The notes under the pieces were generated by a model. The model did not search any database. It worked only from the letters and a program-made list of their open reading frames with translations, and was not told where the DNA came from. Below are positions 1 to 6,334 of a DNA stretch of 12,715 nucleotides, piece after piece (within the stretch, counting starts at the first letter, position 1; every line of letters begins with the position of its first letter). Origin of the DNA: an uncultured bacterium (lineage in GTDB: Bacteria > Cyanobacteriota > Vampirovibrionia > Gastranaerophilales > Gastranaerophilaceae); NCBI GenBank assembly GCA_902772945.1, contig CACYCU010000040.1:1-12715 (forward strand), given 5' to 3'. The translations under genes and the position numbers were made by a program.

Positions 1-605
1 ATAAGGTGCATAAAGTTCTTAGTAACAGTAATTGCTGAGAACATTGATAAAATTACACCAATTGCAAGAGTTAATGCGAAACCTTTTACAACACTTGTAC
101 CTAAGAAATAAAGTATTGTACAAGTTATAATTGTTGTCATATTGGAGTCGAAAATACTTGTAAAAGCTCTGTCAAAACCTGAATTGATAGCCGTAAACAA
201 ATTTCTTCCTGCTCTCAATTCTTCTTTTGTTCTTTCAAAAATTAAGATATTTGCATCAACAGCCATACCTACAGAAAGGATGAAACCTGCAATGCCGGCA
301 AGAGTTAATGTAACCGGAATTGTTTTAAATAATGCAAATAAAATTAATCCGTATATTATTAATGCAATATCTGCAATAACGCCAGGAGCTCTGTAATACA
401 AGAGCATAAACAGCATTACAAAAGAAAGCCCTATAATACCTGCTTTTTGTGATTTTGCAACGCTATCTGCGCCCAATGTAGGCCCTACGGTGTTTTCTTC
501 TACAATTTTTGCAGGAACCGGTAATGCACCTGCATTTAGCAAGTTTACCATTCTTTCTGCTTCGTTATAAGCAAATCCGCTGTTTCCGCCGGATATTTGA
601 GCTTT
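1..605 (-). pseudogene. secD: SecD, C-terminal membrane part (same frame after the TGA; runs off the left edge)
   Basis: Reading on in the frame of the preceding SecD entry gives KAQISGG, then LNAGALPVP and VEENTVGPTLG. Five predicted membrane helices follow (TM2-TM6). They include the TM4 signature AVDANILIFERTKEEL, with the aspartate and arginine used in proton coupling, and then FDSNMTTIITCTILYFLGT and VVKGFALTLAIGV. There is no other internal stop down to base 1, so the gene lacks only its last residues within this window, and secF may follow outside it. No good start codon with a ribosome site lies just after the TGA, so independent translation of this part looks unlikely. If the TGA is an error or is read through, positions 1-1187 are one normal secD. 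If not, this half is untranslated. Confidence 0.8.
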
Positions 606-1187
606 TCAGCCGTATATGGCTTCGTTTACGTTTGGAGCTGATATTAAATCTCCGTCAAAGAAGATGGCCATGGGTTTCCCAACCAGCTCTTTTGTTAAGT
701 CTGCGAATTTTTTTGCTCCTTCAGCGTTAAATTCCAAACCGACAACCCATTGTCCTGAAGCATCTGTAGTCAAATCTGATTTTGCAAGATCACGACCGGT
801 CAATCCTGTAGATACCCAAATAGGTGAACCGTCAGGTGCTTTGCCTTCTCTTTTGAATTCTAATTGTGCAGTTTCGCCAATAAAAGCTTTAGCTTCTTTT
901 AAGTCGGTAACATTGGGTATTTCGATTAACAATCTTTTGTCTCCGACCTGTTGAACGACTGTTTCTGCAACGCCCAATTTGTTTACACGTTGTTCTATTG
1001 CAAATTGAAGTCTGCTCATTACTTCTGGGGTTATTTTTGCAACAGTTTCGGTTGTTTCGGCTTCCAAAATTAATCTGGAACCGCCAACCAGGTCTAAACC
1101 TAATTTTGTTGGTTTAACGAAAATCAAAATTGTTGATACTATCACAATTGCTACGATAAACCAGAACATTAAAATTTTGTTTTTCAC
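606..1187 (-). CDS. secD: SecD protein-export subunit, N-terminal part ending at an in-frame TGA
   Basis: SecD works with SecF at the SecYEG translocon, using the proton gradient to pull exported proteins across the inner membrane. This 193-residue part has the first membrane helix at about residues 7-25, the conserved KLGLDLVGGSRL segment right after it, and the periplasmic P1 region (RLQFAIEQRVNKLGVAE, then IEIPNV and AQLEFK). It starts at GTG (1185-1187) with AAGAGGA 8 bases upstream. The frame stops at TGA 606-608, directly after residues NEAIYG. The same frame continues with perfect SecD sequence to base 1, so the stop cuts one gene in two. Related SecD proteins have a second glycine of a GG pair here, and one base change (GGA to TGA) would explain it. 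The family assignment is firm. Whether the stop is real, a sequencing error or recoded is open. Confidence 0.9.
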   Translation of the reverse strand: MKNKILMFWFIVAIVIVSTILIFVKPTKLGLDLVGGSRLILEAETTETVAKITPEVMSRLQFAIEQRVNKLGVAETVVQQVGDKRLLIEIPNVTDLKEAKAFIGETAQLEFKREGKAPDGSPIWVSTGLTGRDLAKSDLTTDASGQWVVGLEFNAEGAKKFADLTKELVGKPMAIFFDGDLISAPNVNEAIYG

Positions 1188-1195
1188 TTTTCTAT

Positions 1196-1202
1196 TCCTC
1201 TT
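1196..1202 (-). promoter_or_regulatory. Ribosome binding site of secD (supports the GTG start)
   Basis: On the minus strand AAGAGGA lies 8 bases before GTG at 1185-1187. This spacing supports the GTG over the internal ATG at codon 7, which would delete part of the first membrane helix. Confidence 0.6.
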
Positions 1203-1216
1203 ACACTCTATTTTTT

Positions 1217-1222
1217 ATTATA
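1217..1222 (-). promoter_or_regulatory. Possible -10 box upstream of secD
   Basis: A perfect TATAAT is read on the minus strand in the 58-base dapA-secD gap. The sequence 17-18 bases upstream is a poor -35, and TATAAT occurs often by chance in AT-rich DNA. secD may therefore be read both from here and from dapA. Confidence 0.3.
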
Positions 1223-1245
1223 ATATAAAATATTTTTATAACCTG

Positions 1246-2139
1246 TCAGGCTAATTTTACCTCGTCCAATACAGAATACAAATCCTGTTTTTGTTCTTCT
1301 GTAAGTTCAACTAAAGGTCGTCTTACAAATTCTTCAATTATCCCGATATGGCTTAATGCAGCTTTTACAGGTACCGGATTTGGTGCCATAAATAACTTTC
1401 TAAATGCAGGATAAAGCTTTTGATGCATATTTAGTGCTGCCAAAAATTCTCCTGATTTGTAATTGCGTATCATTGATTTCATTTCAGAACCAAAGATGTG
1501 TGAGGCAACAGAAACTACCCCTCTTGCTCCCAACGACATCATAGGAAGTGTAAGGCTGTCATCTCCTGAATAAATTGTAAAATCAGAAGGACAATATAAT
1601 TTCATCTCAGTAACTGCATCCATGTCAGAAAAACTCTGTTTGACGGCAACAATGTTTTTATACTTTTCTGCAAGTTTTGCAACTGTTTTTGGCTGCATAT
1701 TTACACCGGTTCTTCCGGGAATATTGTACAATATTATAGGAAGCTCTACACTTTCTGCAATAGCAGAAAAATGTTCAATCATACCTTCTTGTGAAGGCTT
1801 ATTGTAGTATGGCACAACTGAAAGAATTGCATCTACATCTTCTTTTTGAGCCCATTTTGCAGCCATGATAGCTGTTTGTGTTGAATTTGAGCCTGCATTC
1901 ATTATTACTTTGCATTTGTTTGCAACAGCTCTTTTTACTGTGCTTAATAGTTCAAATTCTTCTTCATGGCTCAATGTTGGTCCTTCGCCTGTTGTCCCTG
2001 CAACTAAAATAGCGTCAGAACCATGTTCCATTAAATATCTGGCCAATTCTTCCGCTTTGTTATAATCTATTTCTCTTTTACTGTTAAAAGGCGTTACCAT
2101 TGCGGTAATAACTTCGCCTGCATCATATCTAAATGCCAT
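1246..2139 (-). CDS. dapA: 4-hydroxy-tetrahydrodipicolinate synthase
   Basis: DapA condenses pyruvate with aspartate semialdehyde, the first committed step to diaminopimelate and lysine in the cytoplasm. The 297-residue length is normal. Visible landmarks are the GTTGEGPTLS loop (Thr49-Thr50), Tyr112 in PYYNKP, Tyr138 and Arg143 in YNIPGRTG, and the Schiff-base Lys167 in VAVKQSF. The residue after that lysine is Gln rather than the common Glu. The start MAFRYDAGEV is chosen because GAGG lies 7 bases before it and it opens the TIM barrel as in relatives. An ATG 18 codons upstream adds a hydrophobic stretch and is unlikely. The stop is TGA, the only TGA among the complete genes here, and shows that TGA is read as stop in this genome. 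secD follows on the same strand after 58 bases. Confidence 0.97.
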   Translation of the reverse strand: MAFRYDAGEVITAMVTPFNSKREIDYNKAEELARYLMEHGSDAILVAGTTGEGPTLSHEEEFELLSTVKRAVANKCKVIMNAGSNSTQTAIMAAKWAQKEDVDAILSVVPYYNKPSQEGMIEHFSAIAESVELPIILYNIPGRTGVNMQPKTVAKLAEKYKNIVAVKQSFSDMDAVTEMKLYCPSDFTIYSGDDSLTLPMMSLGARGVVSVASHIFGSEMKSMIRNYKSGEFLAALNMHQKLYPAFRKLFMAPNPVPVKAALSHIGIIEEFVRRPLVELTEEQKQDLYSVLDEVKLA

Positions 2140-2146
2140 AAAAATA

Positions 2147-2150
2147 CCTC
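2147..2150 (-). promoter_or_regulatory. Ribosome binding site that decides the dapA start
   Basis: GAGG on the minus strand is followed by 7 bases and then ATG at 2137-2139. No comparable site precedes the longer in-frame ATG near 2193. Confidence 0.6.
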
Positions 2151-2164
2151 GTTCCCTTATATAA

Positions 2165-2170
2165 ATTATA
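2165..2170 (-). promoter_or_regulatory. Possible -10 box for dapA
   Basis: TATAAT on the minus strand lies 25 bases before the dapA start, at a plausible distance, but the -35 region is weak (ATGTTA at 17-base spacing). It lies in the 130-base divergent region shared with the metalloprotease gene. Confidence 0.35.
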
Positions 2171-2227
2171 AAACAAAACAAATAAATTAACATAATATAT
2201 TAAGTTTTCGAAATCTTTGCTTGCAAA

Positions 2228-2233
2228 TATAAT
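2228..2233 (+). promoter_or_regulatory. Possible -10 box for the M48 metalloprotease gene
   Basis: TATAAT lies 36 bases before the ATG at 2270. At 17-base spacing the -35 position is TTTTCG, a weak match, so this rests mainly on the perfect -10 and its place in the divergent gap. Confidence 0.35.
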
Positions 2234-2269
2234 GTAAAAGTTTTAATATTATCAAAAAAAGGAGTTATT

Positions 2270-3571
2270 ATGAAAAAATTTCTAGTTGGAATTTTGTTGC
2301 TATCTATGCCGTCATATTGTTTTTGCTCTACATATATAGATAAACAATTAAAAGAAACAAAAAAGAATGCAAATTATAATACAGTTAATAAGCAAATAAA
2401 ACGAGATGATTACACTGCTCGTTTTTCAAATAATATTGTAGAAGTGCGAGATCCAAAACTTATAAAATTAACGGAAATCGTTCCTGTAGATGAAAAAGAC
2501 TATGCAAAAAAACTTTCTAATGATGAAACTATTTATGAAAAAACAATTGTTCCTGCGCTTAACAAAAAAACTTATACCCTGGATGCAGCGCCTCAGGCTG
2601 TTGATTTTTACAAGGTATATAGGGTTGCTGAGAGGATAATAAGAGCAAACAATCTCCAACATATGAATTGGAGAATCGCAATACGAAAAACAGAAGATAT
2701 AAATGCATATGCTTCCGATACAAATTTAATAGTAATAAATACAGGTTTGTATGATTCTGTGTATACAAATGAAGATGCTTTGGCTTATGTAATAGCGCAT
2801 GAGATTTCTCACAATTTATTAGGTCATCAGCAAAGAAAAGTAGAGTTAATAAAAAAAATGGAAGCTTTAAAAGCCGCTGCAAAGACAAAATTTGATACTA
2901 CAAGAGATGATCAAGCTTATGCAAGTCTTACGGCGACTTCAGGTGCGTTATACTATAAAATTAAACTTTACAAAGAGTATAGAATGATGGAGTATATGGC
3001 AGATGCGGAAGGTATGAATCTGATAATAAAAGCAGGCTATTCTCCGGATAAAGCTCTTTATATTCTTGATTTTTTACATTCGCTTCCGGAAGAAAAAAAG
3101 CTTCTTTTTGGTACGCATCCAATGTCTGAAGACAGAATGAAAAGTGCTCAAGAAAATATTTATTATGCAAGTCCAATGTGGGCCGAAGAAGGTAAATACA
3201 ATATATTTAACAGCGAAGTGTTACCTTGTAAAAAATCTTCAGATCATGTTTCTATTGTCATAAGCAAAGATGATAAAATTTTAAATCATTATTCTCCTGA
3301 AACATTGGAACAGAAATTAACAAGGCTTGCTTATGTAAGTTATACAAAAGGAGATATGAAAAATGCTGTTAAATATTTTGAAAAGTTAACTGAAATTTCG
3401 AATGATTTTGTTCCGTATCTTTATCTTTCATATGCAAATGAGTATTTATATAAACAAAATAACACAAGTTCATATCTGAAAAAATCGATAGAAGCAATAA
3501 AAAAGGCGAAACAGATAAATTCTTCTGATAAATACGTCGTAGAACAATTAAATGAATTGGACAGTTTATAG
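2270..3571 (+). CDS. Exported M48-family zinc metalloprotease with C-terminal TPR-like region
   Basis: A 433-residue protein with a signal peptide (charged MKK, hydrophobic core, likely cleavage around residues 19-21), so it should act outside the cytoplasmic membrane. The zinc motif HEISH is at residues 177-181 in AYVIAHEISHNLLGHQ. The third ligand is probably Glu241 in EYMADAEG, and THPMSEDRM at 282-290 is the usual M48 histidine loop. A helical region near 198-235 interrupts the protease core. Residues about 345-420 look like TPR helices (YVSYTKGDMKNAVKYFEKL). Signal peptide, M48 domain and TPR in this order is the layout of BepA/YfgC, which edits outer-membrane assembly. That role is inferred only. 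The start has AAAGGAG about 6 bases upstream. The stop is TAG. The next gene is a tRNA. Confidence 0.88.
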   Translation: MKKFLVGILLLSMPSYCFCSTYIDKQLKETKKNANYNTVNKQIKRDDYTARFSNNIVEVRDPKLIKLTEIVPVDEKDYAKKLSNDETIYEKTIVPALNKKTYTLDAAPQAVDFYKVYRVAERIIRANNLQHMNWRIAIRKTEDINAYASDTNLIVINTGLYDSVYTNEDALAYVIAHEISHNLLGHQQRKVELIKKMEALKAAAKTKFDTTRDDQAYASLTATSGALYYKIKLYKEYRMMEYMADAEGMNLIIKAGYSPDKALYILDFLHSLPEEKKLLFGTHPMSEDRMKSAQENIYYASPMWAEEGKYNIFNSEVLPCKKSSDHVSIVISKDDKILNHYSPETLEQKLTRLAYVSYTKGDMKNAVKYFEKLTEISNDFVPYLYLSYANEYLYKQNNTSSYLKKSIEAIKKAKQINSSDKYVVEQLNELDSL

Positions 3572-3601
3572 TTGCATTATTTTTATTTTTGATAGTATAA
3601 T
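3572..3601 (+). promoter_or_regulatory. Promoter of the tRNA-Gln gene (possibly also of the channel gene)
   Basis: TTGCAT (3572-3577), an 18-base spacer, then a perfect TATAAT (3596-3601). Transcription would start near 3608, just before the mature tRNA at 3612. The -35 begins immediately after the TAG of the metalloprotease gene. Confidence 0.55.
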
Positions 3602-3611
3602 GTGTTTGTAT

Positions 3612-3682
3612 TCCCAGATCGTCTAGCGGCAGGACTGATGACTCTGGATCATCCAACGGTGGTTCGAATCCATCTCTGGGAA
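3612..3682 (+). tRNA. tRNA-Gln (anticodon CUG)
   Basis: The full cloverleaf can be drawn. The 7-bp acceptor stem is TCCCAGA/TCTGGGA, the D stem GTCT/GGAC has a 7-base loop, and the anticodon stem is GATGA/TCATC. The anticodon loop CTCTGGA puts CTG at 3644-3646. A 4-base variable loop follows, then T stem GGTGG/CCATC around TTCGAAT. The discriminator is A at 3682 and CCA is not encoded. The U1-A72 first pair fits a glutamine tRNA. It reads CAG codons. With only 71 bases it is slightly short because of the small D and variable loops. Confidence 0.92.
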
Positions 3683-3690
3683 TTTTATTT

Positions 3691-3696
3691 GGGAGA
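3691..3696 (+). promoter_or_regulatory. Ribosome binding site that decides the channel start
   Basis: GGGAGA followed by 4 bases and ATG at 3701. A longer open frame reaches back to 3602 but would be coded by the tRNA gene, so the ATG at 3701 is the credible start. The site lies 9 bases after the tRNA 3' end. Confidence 0.6.
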
Positions 3697-3700
3697 GTGT

Positions 3701-4528
3701 ATGATCAAAGATAAATTGAAAGTTTTTATTGAAAACAAGTATGTAACTAATTTTATACTTGCAGTCATTGTATACAATTCAATTGCTTTAGGACTTTTAA
3801 CTTATCCAAAATTGTGTGATATATGCGGTAATTTCTTACAAATATCTTGCGATGTCTGTGTAATAATATTTACAATAGAAATTGCTATAAAATTGTATGT
3901 ATACGGAAAAAGCTTTTTTAAAGATGGTTGGAATAATTTTGATTTTATCTTAATTGCTATGTCATGGATTCCAACAGGCGGCGTGTTCTCGTCATTCCGA
4001 GTATTTAGAGTTCTTAGAGCTCTAAGAGCATTGAGACTTGTTACTCGTTTGCAAAAACTCAGACTAATTGTTCAAGCAATAATTGAATCAATTCCTAATG
4101 TCTTATGGGCTTGTCTTTTATTGCTTTTAATATTCTATATATTCTCAATTATGGGAACAACAATGTATGGAGAAGAATTCTCTGATTATTTTGGAACTAT
4201 CGGCAAAAGTATGATTACTCTTTTTCAAATGGTCACGCTGGATGATTGGGCTGCCGGAGTTGCAAGACCTATTTGCTCAATACATCCGTTTGGCTGGATT
4301 TATTTCGTATCTTTTATTTTGATTTCATCTTTTGTTGTTATGAATGTAATTGTAGGTGTTATTGTTAATGCTATAGGTGAAATCAGTGAAAAAAGTAAAC
4401 TTATGCGTGAACGTAAAAATAGAAAGCTCAAAACTGATTTGGAAAGAGAACTTTCAAAATTAAAACGACAAATTGCAAAAGTCGAATTGTTAATGTCTGA
4501 TGTTAATACAGAAGCATCTGATAAATAG
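3701..4528 (+). CDS. Voltage-gated cation channel, BacNav/NaChBac-like single domain
   Basis: A 275-residue inner-membrane protein with the six-helix layout of bacterial voltage-gated sodium channels, expected to form a tetramer. S1 is about 15-34, S2 about 45-65, and S3 about 78-92. S4 carries arginines every third residue (Arg100, 103, 106, 109, 112, then Arg116). S5 is about 133-152, the pore loop lies near 165-190, and S6 is about 197-223. The C-terminus (228-268) is rich in Lys, Arg, Glu and Leu, like the coiled-coil bundle of this family. The selectivity filter reads TLDDWAAG at 179-186, where NaChBac has TLESWASG, so ion choice may differ from sodium. It starts 18 bases after the tRNA with no clear promoter of its own. 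Its last 26 bases overlap the convergent gene. Confidence 0.93.
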   Translation: MIKDKLKVFIENKYVTNFILAVIVYNSIALGLLTYPKLCDICGNFLQISCDVCVIIFTIEIAIKLYVYGKSFFKDGWNNFDFILIAMSWIPTGGVFSSFRVFRVLRALRALRLVTRLQKLRLIVQAIIESIPNVLWACLLLLLIFYIFSIMGTTMYGEEFSDYFGTIGKSMITLFQMVTLDDWAAGVARPICSIHPFGWIYFVSFILISSFVVMNVIVGVIVNAIGEISEKSKLMRERKNRKLKTDLERELSKLKRQIAKVELLMSDVNTEASDK

Positions 4529-5009
4529 TTTTTTCCGGAACTATTTTTGACAAACAATCTTCAATTCTTGCATTAATTGTGTCTTCAACTACGGGATTGC
4601 TGTTTATATTGCTGTCATAGCTTTTTACTCTTGCTATTCCGTAATCCGTAATCGCATATTTTTCATATTTAAAGTCATCAACTTTTTTGCGGCTAAATGT
4701 AATTCTTTCTAAAAATTTTTCACCTTCAATTTCCAGCATCATTCTGCTCTGTCCGTTGTAAACTGGCTTAAAGGTTACAGCTTCTCCGTGTTTAGAATTT
4801 GCAATAAAGTGAGGTTCAGACATATAGCTCTTACCCTTTTTTATGTCTGTCCAAGTTTGTTCTATTAGTTCACTGCCTCTTTTAAGTAAAGATTTTGATC
4901 TGGCCGTTAATTTACTGTCTATGGCTAATATCGGCGGTAAATATGAGGCTTTAAATGAAGGTTGATTTTGGTATCTGTTGTAGTAGTTATTTGAGATTAT
5001 AGGTTGCAT
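4503..5009 (-). CDS. Unknown 168-residue protein with N-terminal PSFKA motif
   Basis: I do not recognise a family. The protein has no signal peptide or membrane helix. It opens with a short Asn/Tyr/Gln-rich leader (residues 1-17) ending in PSFKA, followed by SYLPPILAI. The body is mixed and charged (for example GEAVTFKPVYNGQSRMMLEIEG at 75-96, probably strands). The gene has a strong AAAGGAG ribosome site before ATG 5009 and a TAA stop, supporting real expression. Its 3' end overlaps the convergent channel gene by 26 bases. It is divergent from the SLH gene across 126 bases. The leader resembles that of the unknown protein at 10396-11037 in general style only. Confidence 0.75.
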   Translation of the reverse strand: MQPIISNNYYNRYQNQPSFKASYLPPILAIDSKLTARSKSLLKRGSELIEQTWTDIKKGKSYMSEPHFIANSKHGEAVTFKPVYNGQSRMMLEIEGEKFLERITFSRKKVDDFKYEKYAITDYGIARVKSYDSNINSNPVVEDTINARIEDCLSKIVPEKTIYQMLLY

Positions 5010-5135
5010 ATTTAACTCCTTTATAATTAATATAAAACTGAAAAAAAATAAATTTGCTATTTACATAACTTTATTTAAAACTTGCCGTAATTAAGATTTA
5101 CTTGTAGCATGTTTCTATAGGAAAAGGAGAGTTAA

Positions 5136-6281
5136 ATGATTAGAAAAATTTTTAAGGGATTGTTATCGGTACTAACTGTCATTTCTTTTGCAGTGCCGGT
5201 ATTTGCTTATCCGGATGTATCACCAAATCATTGGGCTGCCAAGGAAATTGAGATTTTAACGGAAAAAGGTGTTATCGTCGGTTATCCGGACGGAACTTTC
5301 CAACCGGATGAAAATGTAACTCGTGCTGAATTTGCTTCAATGGCTATAAAAGCTTTAGGACAAGAACATACAACAGTTGCTCAGCCGGTTTATTTTACGG
5401 ATATTGATCCTAGTTTTTGGGCTTATGATGCGATTCAAAAAGCATTATTTTTCGATTTAATATCTTGCCCGCCGGAGGGACAACCTTTCAGACCAGATGA
5501 TTCTGTATCAAGATCAGAGTCAATTTCGGTTGCTGTAAATGCTCTTACAACTGAGCAGATAAGCTCATCTAAAGCAAGAGAAGTTTTAAAAGCAAGATAT
5601 ATGGATACTGACGTTGTACCTGAATGGTTTATAGTACCTGCTGGAAAAGCCGCAATTTTGGATATGCTTGTCACGATGCCTTCTGCATCAAAGTTGATAG
5701 AAGCTGACAGAGCAGCTACACGTGCCGAAGTTGCCGCAATTTTGTATGAAATGATGGAACAAGCTAAACTTAATCCAAATGCTAAATTAGCAGAGGCAAT
5801 GCGAAAGAAAACAGGGGATGGATACGTAGTTGATAGTGCATATGTACAAGGCAGTATCGGAACAATTCCAGCCGGAGCTATTGTACCTATAAAATTAACA
5901 AAATATGCAAGTTCTCAGACTTCAACTGCCGGTGAAATATATACAGCTGTTGCACCTCAAAATTATGTTACAAAAGATAAATATATACTTGTAAGGCAAG
6001 GTGCAGCATTGAAAGGACAGTTGTTAGATGTAAGAAAAGGTAAATGGTTTGTCAGAAACGGAGTGCTTGTTCTCGACAATTCAATTATAACAACTGTAAA
6101 TGATCAAACAATCGGTTTTAACGGAATGAGTGAAATCAAAAAGGACAGAAATTGGTTTATGAAGATTGTCAGGGCAACTTTGAAAGGTGAAAAATTAGAA
6201 GCAAATCCTGATAATACACTTTATCTGAAACTTTTAAAACCGATAAAAGTTGATTTGACAAACGGATGGATTCTTGAATAA
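5136..6281 (+). CDS. Secreted protein with three S-layer-homology (SLH) domains and a beta-rich C-terminal domain
   Basis: A 381-residue envelope protein. The signal peptide is residues 1-24 (likely cut after PVFA). SLH1 is about 26-75 with the classic NHWAAKEIEILTEKGVIVGYPDG and TRAEF. SLH2 is about 86-137 (FWAYDAIQKA, FRPDDSVSRSE). A more divergent SLH3 is about 155-207, ending in ATRAEVAAILYEM. SLH domains usually bind cell-wall polymers, and in cyanobacterial relatives they help anchor the outer layer to the wall. Residues 240-381 form strands beginning TIPAGAIVPIKLTK and later KGQLLDVRKGKW, a pattern I have seen in stand-alone beta domains of secreted proteins; its function is not known to me. 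AAAAGGAGA precedes the ATG and a strong terminator follows. Confidence 0.9.
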   Translation: MIRKIFKGLLSVLTVISFAVPVFAYPDVSPNHWAAKEIEILTEKGVIVGYPDGTFQPDENVTRAEFASMAIKALGQEHTTVAQPVYFTDIDPSFWAYDAIQKALFFDLISCPPEGQPFRPDDSVSRSESISVAVNALTTEQISSSKAREVLKARYMDTDVVPEWFIVPAGKAAILDMLVTMPSASKLIEADRAATRAEVAAILYEMMEQAKLNPNAKLAEAMRKKTGDGYVVDSAYVQGSIGTIPAGAIVPIKLTKYASSQTSTAGEIYTAVAPQNYVTKDKYILVRQGAALKGQLLDVRKGKWFVRNGVLVLDNSIITTVNDQTIGFNGMSEIKKDRNWFMKIVRATLKGEKLEANPDNTLYLKLLKPIKVDLTNGWILE

Positions 6282-6282
6282 C

Positions 6283-6311
6283 AAAAAAGCGAGATTTAAT
6301 CTCGCTTTTTT
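6283..6311. terminator. Bidirectional rho-independent terminator
   Basis: GCGAGAT (6289-6295), loop TTA, ATCTCGC (6299-6305): a 7-bp stem flanked by six A on the left and six T on the right. It begins 2 bases after the SLH stop codon. The flanks pair further and supply a U run on both strands, so it also serves the winged-helix gene, which ends at 6335 on the minus strand. Confidence 0.92.
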
Positions 6312-6334
6312 GTATTAAAAATTTTTTTTATTTT

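Noticed and set aside
142..954. Plus-strand open frames opposite secD
   Set aside because: They are antisense to a clear secD reading, have no ribosome sites and their products resemble nothing.
606..1187. Alternative genetic code with TGA read as Gly or Trp
   Set aside because: dapA ends in TGA exactly where DapA proteins end, and no other gene here has an internal TGA. One site in secD does not support a code change.
2140..2193. Longer dapA start 18 codons upstream
   Set aside because: It would add a hydrophobic leader to a cytosolic enzyme and lacks a ribosome site; GAGG 7 bases before the inner ATG fits the family start.
2559..3176. Minus-strand open frames inside the metalloprotease gene
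   Set aside because: They are Leu/His/Tyr-rich antisense shadows without ribosome sites; the plus-strand HEXXH protein is clearly the real gene.
3602..3700. Upstream extension of the channel frame to 3602
   Set aside because: The extra 33 codons would be coded by the tRNA-Gln gene; GGGAGA and ATG at 3691-3703 give a normal channel N-terminus.
4523..4548. Hairpin AAATAGTT/AACTATTT followed by T residues after the channel stop, as a terminator
   Set aside because: The stem has only one G-C pair, the T run is short, and it lies within the coding part of the convergent gene. Too weak to call.
5010..5135. Promoters in the divergent gap between the 168-residue gene and the SLH gene
   Set aside because: The best pair for the SLH gene (TTGCCG, 17 bases, TAGCAT) matches only 4 of 6 in each box. 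The gap is AT-rich and nothing stands out on the minus strand.
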